DNA of 64,000 nucleotides from Allobosea sp. LC85 (GTDB taxonomy: Bacteria > Pseudomonadota > Alphaproteobacteria > Rhizobiales > Beijerinckiaceae). Positions 16,873 through 25,134 of this stretch are shown here, one piece after another; position 1 is the stretch's first letter; each line of letters begins with the position of its first letter. The notes below the pieces were generated by a model. It had not been told where the DNA came from. It made no database searches and saw nothing but the letters and a program-made list of their open reading frames with translations. The translations under genes and the position numbers were made by a program. The stretch covers positions 1 to 64,000 of the forward strand of contig NZ_JPKG01000053.1 in the NCBI RefSeq assembly GCF_000735605.1, read 5' to 3'.

Positions 16873-16894
16873 GACAAGAATTCGCGCCAAAGTG

Positions 16895-16961
16895 GCTGCT
16901 AGAGCATGTTCTCGTCGCAAAAGTGCATCCCACTTTTGCGACGAGAACATGCTCTAGCAGC
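16895..16961. repeat. REP-like element: perfect palindrome with 31 bp arms
   Basis: The arm 16895-16925 is repeated exactly in reverse complement at 16931-16961 around a 5-base loop. The core contains GAGCATG, AAAAGTG and CACTTTT, the same building blocks as the shorter elements at 42481, 46372 and 55319. It sits between the divergent genes hisB and hslV, so it is not placed as a shared terminator. The perfect arms suggest a recent copy. Confidence 0.75.
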
Positions 16962-17050
16962 GCGTTGACGCTCACGCCACCCGGCCGATTGTGCAGCGCC
17001 CGAAAAGCCCTACATCTGGCGGACGGACAGAAACACCGGAAGACGTTTTG

Positions 17051-17620
17051 ATGGATAACGACAACAAGGCCCCCGTGATGCACGCCACCACAATCCTGAT
17101 GGTCCGCAAGGGCGGGCGGGTCGTGATCGGCGGCGACGGACAGGTCTCGCTCGGCCAGACGATCATGAAGGGCAACGCCAAGAAGGTGCGCCGTCTCGCC
17201 AAGGGCGCGGTGATCGCCGGCTTCGCGGGCGCGACCGCCGATGCCTTCACCCTGTTCGAACGGCTGGAGACCAAACTCGAGCAGTACCCGACGCAATTGC
17301 TGCGCGCCTGCGTCGAGCTTGCCAAGGACTGGCGCACCGACCGCTATCTGCGCCGGCTGGAGGCGATGCTGCTGGTCGCCGACAAGGACGTCAGCCTGTT
17401 GATCTCCGGCACGGGCGACGTATTGGAGCCGGAAGCGAGCGAGCACGGCTCGGTGATGGCCATCGGCTCCGGCGGCAATTTCGCTCTGGCTGCGGCGCGC
17501 GCGCTGGTCGATGTCGAGCCGGATGCCGAGTCGATCGTGCGCAAATCGATGAAGATCGCCGGAGACATCTGCGTCTACACCAACCACAGCCTCGTCATCG
17601 AGAGCCTCGACATCGCCTGA
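17051..17620 (+). CDS. hslV: ATP-dependent protease, proteolytic subunit HslV (ClpQ)
   Basis: HslV forms the double-hexameric threonine protease chamber of HslUV. The ATG at 17051 gives 189 residues; a 12-residue propeptide ends before the catalytic threonine in HA-TTILMVRKGG. GGDGQVSLGQTIMK and GFAGATADAFTLFERLE are diagnostic. The stop overlaps the hslU start (TGATG), so the two subunits are translationally coupled. Confidence 0.97.
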   Translation: MDNDNKAPVMHATTILMVRKGGRVVIGGDGQVSLGQTIMKGNAKKVRRLAKGAVIAGFAGATADAFTLFERLETKLEQYPTQLLRACVELAKDWRTDRYLRRLEAMLLVADKDVSLLISGTGDVLEPEASEHGSVMAIGSGGNFALAAARALVDVEPDAESIVRKSMKIAGDICVYTNHSLVIESLDIA

Positions 17621-18957
17621 TGTCCGCTGACGCCCAATCGGAAGTATCCATGACCTCTTTTTCCCCCCGCGAGATCGTTTCCGAGCTCGACCGCTTCATC
17701 GTCGGCCAGAAGGACGCCAAGCGCGCCGTCGCCATCGCACTGCGCAACCGCTGGCGCCGTCAGCAGCTCGAGGGGCCGCTGCGCGAAGAGGTTGCGCCCA
17801 AGAACATTCTGATGATCGGACCGACCGGCTGCGGCAAGACCGAGATCGCGCGCCGGCTGGCGCGCCTCGCCAATGCGCCCTTCCTCAAGGTCGAGGCGAC
17901 CAAGTTCACGGAGGTCGGCTATGTCGGCCGCGACGTCGAATCGATCATTCGCGATCTCGTCGAGATCGGCATCAGCCTGGTCCGCGAAGCGCGGCGCAAG
18001 GATGTCCAGGCCAAGGCGCATCTTGCCGCCGAGGAGCGCGTGCTCGACGCGCTGGTGGGGTCGACGGCAAGCCAGGCGACCCGCGATTCCTTCCGTCGCA
18101 AGCTGCGTGCGAACGAACTCGACGAGAAGGAAATCGAGGTCGAGATCGCCTCTGGCGCCAGCTCGACCCCGATGTTCGAACTGCCCGGCATGCCCGGCGC
18201 CTCGATCGGCGCGATCTCGCTCGGCGACATGTTCGGCAAGGCTTTCGGCCAGAAGGGCAAGCCGCGGCGCGTCCTCGTCAAGGATGCCTATGGTCCGCTG
18301 ATCGCCGACGAGAGCGACAAGCTGATCGACCAGGACGCGATCGTCCAGGATGCCATCCGCGAGGTCGAGAACAACGGCATCGTCTTCCTCGACGAGATCG
18401 ACAAGATCTGCGCCCGTGAGGGCCGGGCCGGCGCCGATGTCTCGCGGGAAGGCGTGCAGCGCGACCTGCTGCCGCTGATCGAGGGCACCACGGTTGCAAC
18501 CAAGCACGGGCCGGTGAAGAGCGACCACATCCTGTTCATCGCATCGGGCGCCTTCCATGTTTCGCGCCCGTCCGACCTGCTGCCCGAGTTGCAGGGGCGC
18601 CTGCCGATCCGCGTCGAATTGCAGCCGCTCGATGTCGAGGATTTCAAGCGCATCCTGACCGAGACCGAGGCGAGCCTGATCAAGCAGACGGTCGCGCTGA
18701 TGGCGACGGAGGAGGTCACGGTCGACTTCACCCTGGACGCGATCGACGCCATTGCCCGCATCGCCGTGGCGGTGAACTCCACGGTCGAGAATATCGGCGC
18801 GCGCCGGCTCCAGACCGTGATCGAGCGGATTCTGGACGAGATCTCCTTCACGGCCACGGACCGCTCGGGCGAGTCCGTGACGATCGACGCGCCTTACGTC
18901 GAAGCCCGGATCGGCGATCTCGCCAAGAATGCGGATCTGAGCCGGTTCATCCTATGA
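17620..18957 (+). CDS. hslU: ATP-dependent protease, unfoldase subunit HslU (ClpY)
   Basis: HslU is the AAA+ ring that unfolds substrates for HslV. It has 445 residues from ATG 17620; ATG 17650 (MTSFSPREIV) has a better GGAAG site and matches the usual N-terminus, so the true start may be there. Walker A is GPTGCGKTE (67-75) and the Walker B/DEID region is FLDEIDKI (about 255). Sensor/arginine-finger helices lie near the C-terminus. The intermediate domain is at about 110-230. The last residues RFIL form the tail that docks into HslV. Confidence 0.97.
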   Translation: MSADAQSEVSMTSFSPREIVSELDRFIVGQKDAKRAVAIALRNRWRRQQLEGPLREEVAPKNILMIGPTGCGKTEIARRLARLANAPFLKVEATKFTEVGYVGRDVESIIRDLVEIGISLVREARRKDVQAKAHLAAEERVLDALVGSTASQATRDSFRRKLRANELDEKEIEVEIASGASSTPMFELPGMPGASIGAISLGDMFGKAFGQKGKPRRVLVKDAYGPLIADESDKLIDQDAIVQDAIREVENNGIVFLDEIDKICAREGRAGADVSREGVQRDLLPLIEGTTVATKHGPVKSDHILFIASGAFHVSRPSDLLPELQGRLPIRVELQPLDVEDFKRILTETEASLIKQTVALMATEEVTVDFTLDAIDAIARIAVAVNSTVENIGARRLQTVIERILDEISFTATDRSGESVTIDAPYVEARIGDLAKNADLSRFIL

Positions 18958-20549
18958 TGCAGCCGCCGGCGGAGCCAAGTCCGTCCGGGTCGCGCCTTGC
19001 GCGTGATTCGGCAGTGGTCGGCGCTGCCACAATGCTGTCGCGCCTGCTCGGCTTCGCCCGAGATGTGCTGATCGCGCGACTGCTCGGTGCCGGCCCGGTC
19101 GCTGATGCCTTCCTGGCAGCCCTGCGCCTGCCCAATCTGGTCCGGCGCGTGCTCGGCGAAGGCGGGCTGAACGCACCCTTCGTACCGCTCTATCTCGACA
19201 TCAAGGGTTCGCGCGGCGAAGCGGCGGCACGTCGCTTCGCCGGAGAGGCTACGGCGCATCTCGGCCTGCTGCTGCTGGTCCTGATCGCATTCGGCGAGAT
19301 TTTCACGCCCTGGCTGGTGCTGGGGCTGGTCAGTGGCTTTGCGAACGAGCCCGAAACGCTTGCGCTGGCCACCCAGTATACCCGGCTGATGCTGCCCTTC
19401 CTGCTGCTGACGACGCTCGCGGCGTTGCTGGCGGCGCTGCTCAATGCCGAGCGCCGGTTCACGACGGCGGCTCTCGCGCCAGCATTGATGAACGCCGTCC
19501 TGCTCGGCGTGCTGCTGATCCAGCTCTCGCGAGGCGCGGAAGCCATGGCGAGTGCGAGCCTGCTCGCGATATTCGTCAGCCTGACCGGGTTCACCCATCT
19601 CGGCCTGATCCTGCTCCGATTGCGCAAGATCGGGCTGCCGCGCCTCAGCCTGCGCTGGTCGCCTGACATGAGCCGCCTCGTGCGCACCGGCGGTGCGACC
19701 CTGCTGGCGGCATCGAGTGCGCAGCTTGTCCTGCTCGTCGCGATGCAGATCGCCTCGACAGAAGGCGGAGCGGTCGCGGCGCTCTATTACGCCGACCGCA
19801 TCTTCCAGCTGCCGCTTGGCTTCGTCGGAGTCGCGATGGGCACCGTCGTGCTCTCCGAAATGGCGGCGAGCCGTGAGAACGCGCAGGACGATGCCATGCT
19901 CGGTCGCGCGCTGGCGCTCGGGCTCGCGCTTGCCGTCCCTGCGGCAGTCGCGTTGGCCACGCTGGCCGAGCCGATCGTATCGGTGCTGTTCGAGCATGGC
20001 CGTTTCGGCGCCGAGGATCGGGCGCGCACGGCGGCGGCACTGGCAGCCTTTGCCCTCGGTCTTCCGTTCGCGGTGATGGCAAAGGTCTTCGGTCAGGTCT
20101 ATTTCGTCCGGCGCATGCCACGTATCCCGCTGCTTGCCGGGATAGCTGCCGTCCTGGTGGCCGCTTGTTCCGGCTATGGCGCCGCGCGCGGCCAGGATGC
20201 TGCGACCGTCGCTGCGCTCGCAGCAAGCCTTGCCTTTGTTGCCCAGGCGGTTCTGCTGTCGCTCGATCTGCGACGCCAAGGCCTGTGGCAGCCGAGCCTT
20301 GCAAGCCTGCGGCCGATCATCGCCATAATGGGCGCCAGCGCCATCATGCTGGGCGCGCTCCTCCAGCTTCTGCCGGCGCTGACGGCCTCGCTCGCCCCAG
20401 GCGAGCCCATGCTGTTGCGCATCACCGCGCTGGTCGCGCTCTGTTTCGGCGGCCTTGCGGCCTATGGCCTTACTGGGGCCCTCTTCGGCGCTTTCGACCT
20501 GCCGCACTTGCGCCTTGCCCGCGCTTCCGCCAGAACGCCGCGTTCCTGA
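18954..20549 (+). CDS. murJ: Lipid II flippase MurJ (MviN)
   Basis: MurJ flips lipid II across the inner membrane for peptidoglycan synthesis. The 531-residue MATE/MOP-fold protein shows about 14 hydrophobic helices. The family signature near the N-terminus is SRLLGFARDVLIARLLGAGPVADAF in part, followed by RRVLGEGGLNAPFVP. Arg residues in these segments correspond to the essential ones of E. coli MurJ. It overlaps the hslU stop by ATGA. Confidence 0.95.
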   Translation: MMQPPAEPSPSGSRLARDSAVVGAATMLSRLLGFARDVLIARLLGAGPVADAFLAALRLPNLVRRVLGEGGLNAPFVPLYLDIKGSRGEAAARRFAGEATAHLGLLLLVLIAFGEIFTPWLVLGLVSGFANEPETLALATQYTRLMLPFLLLTTLAALLAALLNAERRFTTAALAPALMNAVLLGVLLIQLSRGAEAMASASLLAIFVSLTGFTHLGLILLRLRKIGLPRLSLRWSPDMSRLVRTGGATLLAASSAQLVLLVAMQIASTEGGAVAALYYADRIFQLPLGFVGVAMGTVVLSEMAASRENAQDDAMLGRALALGLALAVPAAVALATLAEPIVSVLFEHGRFGAEDRARTAAALAAFALGLPFAVMAKVFGQVYFVRRMPRIPLLAGIAAVLVAACSGYGAARGQDAATVAALAASLAFVAQAVLLSLDLRRQGLWQPSLASLRPIIAIMGASAIMLGALLQLLPALTASLAPGEPMLLRITALVALCFGGLAAYGLTGALFGAFDLPHLRLARASARTPRS

Positions 20550-20576
20550 TACCCGCTCGCGACCATGGAGCGCCTG

Positions 20577-21626
20577 ATGGCCGAATTTTCCCAGCGCGTC
20601 TTTTCCGGCATGCAGCCGACCTCGACGCTTCACCTCGGCAATTATCTCGGCGCGCTCACGAACTGGGTCGCGATGCAGGAGAGCTATGACTGCGTCTATT
20701 GCGTCGTCGACATGCACGCCATCACTGTCTGGCAGGACCCTGCCGAGCTGACGCGCGCCATCCGCGAGGTCACGGCGGCCTATCTCGCCGCCGGCGTCGA
20801 CCCGAAGAAGAGCATCATCTTCAACCAGAGCCAGGTCGCTCAGCACGCCGAGCTCGCCTGGGTGTTCAACTGCGTTGCCCGCCTCGGCTGGCTCAATCGC
20901 ATGACCCAGTTCAAGGAGAAGGCCGGCAAGGACCGCGAGAACGCCTCGGTCGGGCTCTACGCCTATCCGAATCTGATGGCAGCCGACATCCTGCTCTACA
21001 AGGCAACGCATGTGCCGGTCGGCGAGGACCAGAAGCAGCATCTCGAGCTGGCGCGCGATATCGCGCAGAAATTCAACAATGACTTCGCCGAGCAGATCGC
21101 AGCTCGCAGCGTCGGCACGGGCGAGCTCGGCTTCTTCCCGCTGCCCGAGCCGATGATCCAGGGCCCGGCCCCGCGCGTGATGAGCCTGCGCGACGGCACC
21201 AAGAAGATGTCCAAATCGGACGCATCCGACTATTCCCGAATCAACCTGACCGACGACGCCGAGACCATCGCGCAGAAGGTGCGCAAGGCGAAGACGGATC
21301 CCGAGGCTTTGCCGTCCGAGGAGAAGGGGCTTGAAGGCCGGCCCGAGGCCGAGAATCTCGTCGGCATCTATGCCGGCCTGAGCGGCGAAAGCAGGGCGCA
21401 GGTGCTCGGACAGTTTGGCGGGGGACAGTTCTCTGCCTTCAAGACCGCGCTTGTCGATCTCGCCGTGGCCAAGCTCGCGCCGATCGCCGGCGAGATGCGC
21501 CGTCTGCTCGCTGAGCCCTCGCATATCGACGGTATTCTCGGGCAAGGCGCCGAGCGGGCAGCAGAGATTGCCGCCCCGATCATGCGCGACGTCAAGGACG
21601 TGGTCGGCTTCGTCCGCGCCCGGTGA
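20577..21626 (+). CDS. trpS: Tryptophanyl-tRNA synthetase
   Basis: TrpS charges tRNA-Trp. It is a class Ic enzyme with the HIGH-type motif in TSTLHLGNYLGA (about residues 14-25) and KMSKS (about 209). I chose ATG 20577 (MAEFSQRVFSGMQPT), 5 bases after GGAG and matching the family N-terminus; an in-frame ATG at 20565 would add four residues. The protein has 349 residues, a normal length. The murJ-trpS pair is common in Alphaproteobacteria. Confidence 0.96.
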   Translation: MAEFSQRVFSGMQPTSTLHLGNYLGALTNWVAMQESYDCVYCVVDMHAITVWQDPAELTRAIREVTAAYLAAGVDPKKSIIFNQSQVAQHAELAWVFNCVARLGWLNRMTQFKEKAGKDRENASVGLYAYPNLMAADILLYKATHVPVGEDQKQHLELARDIAQKFNNDFAEQIAARSVGTGELGFFPLPEPMIQGPAPRVMSLRDGTKKMSKSDASDYSRINLTDDAETIAQKVRKAKTDPEALPSEEKGLEGRPEAENLVGIYAGLSGESRAQVLGQFGGGQFSAFKTALVDLAVAKLAPIAGEMRRLLAEPSHIDGILGQGAERAAEIAAPIMRDVKDVVGFVRAR

Positions 21627-21700
21627 CGTGCCTGGGCTTGCGCTGACGTTGCGGCGCAGGCCACCATGGTCTCTCCGGAAGCGGCGGCAGGTTTGAATCA

Positions 21701-22195
21701 ATGGTGACGCGACGGCGGTCCTATGAAACGGGCCATCGCCCGAAATTCCTCGCAGTGGTCGACGATAGCGAAGAATGCGCCAAGGCCGTGCGCTTCGCCG
21801 CGCGGCGTTGCGCGCGCATCGGCGCCTCGATCGTGCTGCTCGGCGTCATCACCCCGCCAGAGCACGAGACCTGGCTGGGTGTCGGCGAGGTGATGCAGGC
21901 CGAGGCTGAAGCGGAAGCCGAAAAGCTGCTGGACGACGCTGCGGCGACCGTGCGCGCGCTCGCCGGGCTCGAGCCCGAGAAGGTTGTCCGCACCGGCGTG
22001 AAGTCGGACGAACTCGTCAAGCTGATCGAGGCCGACGAGGACATCTCGCTGCTGGTGCTCGCCGCCGGCACCGGCCGCGATGGTCCCGGCCCGCTGGTCA
22101 GCGCGCTTGCCGGCAAATCGGCCGGCACCTTCCCGATCCCGGTTGCAATCGTGCCCGGCCATCTCGAGGATGAAGAGATCGATGCGCTGGCCTGA
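21701..22195 (+). CDS. Universal stress protein (UspA family)
   Basis: The 164-residue single-domain Usp begins after a short basic leader with KFLAVVDDSEECAKAVRFAARRC. The ADP/ATP-binding motif of the ATP-type subgroup is poorly kept: the C-terminal stretch GTGRDGPGPLVSALAGKS lacks the clean G2xG9xGS spacing, so nucleotide binding is doubtful. It lies 74 bases after trpS and before nfu. The specific stress role is unknown. Confidence 0.88.
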   Translation: MVTRRRSYETGHRPKFLAVVDDSEECAKAVRFAARRCARIGASIVLLGVITPPEHETWLGVGEVMQAEAEAEAEKLLDDAAATVRALAGLEPEKVVRTGVKSDELVKLIEADEDISLLVLAAGTGRDGPGPLVSALAGKSAGTFPIPVAIVPGHLEDEEIDALA

Positions 22196-22290
22196 GCCGC
22201 AAGGCTGGGTTGGCGCTGGAATGATTCCAGCAACGCGCCTATATCGGGCTCAGGAACGGCGGCCTTGACCCGCTGGCACCGGAGGCCACC

Positions 22291-22851
22291 ATGTTCATCC
22301 AGACTGAAGCCACGCCGAATCCGGCGACATTGAAATTCCTGCCCGGACGCACCGTCATGCCGGACGGCACCTTGGATTTGCGCGACGCCGAGCAGGCCGA
22401 CCGCTCGCCGCTGGCCTCGCGCCTCTTCGCCGTCTCCGGCGTCTCCGGCGTCTTCCTCGGTTCCGATTTCATCACGGTTACCAAGTCGGGCGGCGAATGG
22501 CCGCATCTCAAGCCCGCGATCCTCGGCGCGATCATGGAGCACTTCATGTCGGGCGCGCCGGTCCTCTCGGACGGTTCGAAGGCCGATGTCACGGATGAAG
22601 GCGAATTCTTCGCGCCGGAGGACGCCGCGACGGTCGAGACGATCAAGGACCTGCTGGAGACGCGCATCCGTCCGGCGGTTGCCGGCGACGGCGGAGACAT
22701 CACCTTCCGCGGGTTCAAGGACGGCGTCGTCTATCTTGCGATGAAGGGTTCGTGCTCGGGCTGCCCGTCCTCGACCGCAACGCTGAAGCACGGCATCCAG
22801 AATCTGCTGCGCCACTTCCTTCCGGATGTGCGCGAAGTCGAGGCCGTCTGA
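22291..22851 (+). CDS. NifU-like iron-sulfur carrier (NfuA-type scaffold)
   Basis: The 186-residue protein has two domains. The N-terminal Nfu domain (MFIQTEATPNPATLKFLPG, residues 1-87) is followed by a C-terminal NifU domain (about 110-186) with the cluster-binding CSGCPSS. Such proteins carry 4Fe-4S clusters to targets such as lipoyl synthase and MiaB-type enzymes, and a miaB gene lies 2.3 kb downstream. The nfu-tsaB-rimI-miaB order is typical for rhizobia. Confidence 0.93.
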   Translation: MFIQTEATPNPATLKFLPGRTVMPDGTLDLRDAEQADRSPLASRLFAVSGVSGVFLGSDFITVTKSGGEWPHLKPAILGAIMEHFMSGAPVLSDGSKADVTDEGEFFAPEDAATVETIKDLLETRIRPAVAGDGGDITFRGFKDGVVYLAMKGSCSGCPSSTATLKHGIQNLLRHFLPDVREVEAV

Positions 22852-22863
22852 CATCATTCGCCT

Positions 22864-22912
22864 GGGCATGATCTTGTCCGAACGCCGTTTTGCATTCCTC
22901 GGGATCGTGACC
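22864..22912. repeat. Degenerate REP-like element between nfu and tsaB
   Basis: The stretch starts GGGCATGATCTTGTCCGAA and ends CGGGATCGTGACC, matching in order the GAGCATGAT...CCGAAAA...CACTTTT...ATGCTC scheme of the other elements but with several substitutions in the right arm. It ends two bases before the tsaB start codon, so it probably forms the tsaB translation-initiation region. Confidence 0.5.
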
Positions 22913-22914
22913 TG

Positions 22915-23598
22915 ATGCGCATTCTCGCCATCGACACCGCGCTTGGCGCGTGCTCCGCCTGCGTCCTCGACATGGGCGAAACCACGCCCCTCGCACGCGA
23001 ACAGGTTGCGATGGATCGTGGTCATGCCGAGGCATTGATGCCGCTGATCGAGCGGGTGATGAACGCCGTCGAAGGCGGGTTCTCCTCGCTTGACCGCGTT
23101 GCCGTCACCATTGGGCCTGGCAGTTACACCGGCCTTCGCGTCGGTATCAGCGCCGCTCGCGCCATCGCGCTGGCCGCGGGGATTCCCGCCGTTGGCGTCA
23201 CGACGCTGGCGGCAACCGCCGCGCCACTCATCGGAAAGGAGTCGGGCCGAGTCATCGCCGCCGCGCTCGACGCCAAGCATGGCCAGGTCTGGTTCCAGGC
23301 GCTGAGCTCACAGGGCAAGCAGCTCGTTTCGATACGGCAGGTCAATTATCGGGACGCTGCGCGCGCGATCGGTGCCGGCCCGGTGAGTCTCGTCGGCTCC
23401 TCCGCGCTCGCCGTTGCGAATGAGGCCTGGGCGATCGGGCTCGACGCGCTGGTCATCGACGATGCCAAGGCTCCGGATGTGACCTGGATCGCCCGACTCG
23501 GGCTTCTCGCCGATCCTGCCGCCGCGCCGCCGCGCCCGCTCTATCTCAAGGAGCCGGAGACGACACCGCAGGATCGCGCCCGCTTGCCGCGGCGCTGA
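22915..23598 (+). CDS. tsaB: tRNA threonylcarbamoyladenosine synthesis subunit TsaB
   Basis: TsaB is the inactive TsaD paralogue that holds the t6A37 modification complex together. The 227-residue ASKHA-fold protein begins MRILAIDTALGACSACVLD and has the family stretch TIGPGSYTGLRVGISAARAIA (shortened: GPGSYTGLRVG at about residues 65-75). It lacks the metal ligands of TsaD, as expected. rimI follows within 60 bases. Confidence 0.95.
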   Translation: MRILAIDTALGACSACVLDMGETTPLAREQVAMDRGHAEALMPLIERVMNAVEGGFSSLDRVAVTIGPGSYTGLRVGISAARAIALAAGIPAVGVTTLAATAAPLIGKESGRVIAAALDAKHGQVWFQALSSQGKQLVSIRQVNYRDAARAIGAGPVSLVGSSALAVANEAWAIGLDALVIDDAKAPDVTWIARLGLLADPAAAPPRPLYLKEPETTPQDRARLPRR

Positions 23599-23650
23599 CG
23601 GCATCCGTTTCGACCTTTTGCCGGCTCCCGGGAACATGCGATCAAGCGGC

Positions 23651-24148
23651 ATGGATTGGCTGCGTAAACTTCTGCACCCTCACGCTGCGCCGGCGCGGAC
23701 AGCGCGCCTCGATGTGCGTCATGCCCGCCATGTTGCGGCACTTCATCATCTCGGCGGCTTTGCCCGTGGTTGGGAGCCCGGTGAATGCGCGGGGCTTCTG
23801 GTGGATGGCGCCGTCGTCGCCGACGGCGTGTTCGCCGGCAATGAGCCCAATCCCGCCGGCTTCGTGATGTCGCGGCGGGCGGTGGACGAGGCCGAGATCC
23901 TGAGCATCGTCGTCTCGCCCCGGCAGCGCGGCAGCGGCCTGGGTCGCGCATTGCTTTCGGCCCATCTCAGCCAACTTGCCGGCATGGGCATCGCCCATGT
24001 CTATCTCGAGGTCGAGGACGGCAACGCTGCTGCCGACCGGCTCTACCGGCATTTCGGCTTTCGCGAGGTTGGGCGGCGCAAGGGCTACTATCCCAAGGCC
24101 GACGGCACGCGCGCCACCGCTGTCACCATGCGACTCGATCTCGCGTGA
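23651..24148 (+). CDS. rimI: GNAT acetyltransferase, RimI-like (ribosomal protein S18 alanine N-acetyltransferase)
   Basis: The 165-residue GNAT protein has the acetyl-CoA motif A in ILSIVVSPRQRGSGLGRALL (RQRGSGLG near residues 97-104). Motif B follows with LEVEDGNAAADRLYRHFGF and then RKGYYP, the RimI pattern. In-frame ATGs at 23636 and 23651 are both possible; 23651 (MDWLRKLL) has a family-like N-terminus. Location next to tsaB supports RimI over a generic GNAT. Confidence 0.85.
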   Translation: MDWLRKLLHPHAAPARTARLDVRHARHVAALHHLGGFARGWEPGECAGLLVDGAVVADGVFAGNEPNPAGFVMSRRAVDEAEILSIVVSPRQRGSGLGRALLSAHLSQLAGMGIAHVYLEVEDGNAAADRLYRHFGFREVGRRKGYYPKADGTRATAVTMRLDLA

Positions 24149-24233
24149 CAGTGACAGCCACCTAGTCCATGAAGCGCACCGGATTTCTGTCCTTCACTCT
24201 TTCGCGATCCGCGCGACGGGAGCCACGCCCCGC

Positions 24234-25040
24234 ATGAATGGTCTACGCCCCGGCGCGATCCTGCGGCTCGTCCTGCTTGGTCTCGGCACCGCCGCGCTTG
24301 TTCCTGCGCAGCTCGTCGCATTGCGCCTTGGGCCACGACATGGCTGGACCCTGCCGCTGTGGTTTCATCGGCTGGCCTGCACCTGCCTCGGCGTCCGACG
24401 TCGTGTCCGCGGTACCCCGCCGCCCGAGGGCGCAGGCGGACTGATCGTCGCGAACCATGTCTCCTGGCTCGACATTCCGGTGATCGGCGCCGCGCAACCG
24501 CTTTCCTTTGTTGCCAAGGCCGAAGTTGCGACCTGGCCCGTGATTGGTTTCCTGGCCTCGGTGCAGCGTACGCTGTTCATCGACCGCACGCGCAGGACCG
24601 CGACTGCCGGCATCACCGCAGAGATGGGAAAGCGAATATCCGACGGGCAGGCTGTCGTGCTCTTTGCCGAAGGCACCACGGGCGACGGCACGAGAACGCT
24701 GCCGCTACGCTCCTCCTTGCTCGGCGCTGTTCACGAAGCGCTCGGCCACAACGACAACAACGGCGACATCACCGTCTATCCGCTTTCGATCACCTATACC
24801 GGCTTTCACGGGATGGCGGGCGGACGCGTCGAGCGTTCGTCGCTGGCTTGGTATGGCGATACGGAACTCGCACCCCATCTTAAAGCCATGCTCAATGCCG
24901 GTGCGATCGATGTCGAACTCGCATGGGGCGAGCCGATCCGGATGGGCCACGAGACTTCGCGGAAGGTCGCGACCCGGCGGGCGGAGCGGGCAATCCGGCG
25001 CGCTCGCCGCGAGGCGGTAACGGGACGGCCGGTTTCGTGA
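24234..25040 (+). CDS. PlsC-like 1-acyl-glycerol-3-phosphate acyltransferase
   Basis: The ATG at 24234 gives 268 residues. An N-terminal hydrophobic helix (about residues 10-30) is followed by the acyltransferase motif NHVSWLD (the HX4D box, about residue 80). Phosphate-binding FIDRTRR and EGTTGDGT motifs come next. It should transfer an acyl chain to lysophosphatidic acid or a similar lyso-lipid at the inner membrane. The same ORF is open further upstream but inside rimI, so those starts are unlikely. Ornithine-lipid OlsA-like acyltransferases share these motifs and cannot be excluded. Confidence 0.88.
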   Translation: MNGLRPGAILRLVLLGLGTAALVPAQLVALRLGPRHGWTLPLWFHRLACTCLGVRRRVRGTPPPEGAGGLIVANHVSWLDIPVIGAAQPLSFVAKAEVATWPVIGFLASVQRTLFIDRTRRTATAGITAEMGKRISDGQAVVLFAEGTTGDGTRTLPLRSSLLGAVHEALGHNDNNGDITVYPLSITYTGFHGMAGGRVERSSLAWYGDTELAPHLKAMLNAGAIDVELAWGEPIRMGHETSRKVATRRAERAIRRARREAVTGRPVS

Positions 25041-25134
25041 AGGTCATTGCGCGTATTGGCGCGGATGTTGCTTTGTGAAGGACGCATAGCGCGAGGTCAT
25101 TTTCACGGCGCACGATCCAGAGTAAGGAGACGGT

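Noticed and set aside
18894..21701. Open frame of about 930 codons on the minus strand opposite murJ and trpS
   Set aside because: Composition is dominated by Arg, Gln, Gly and Glu without any motif; the plus-strand genes murJ and trpS have full family signatures.
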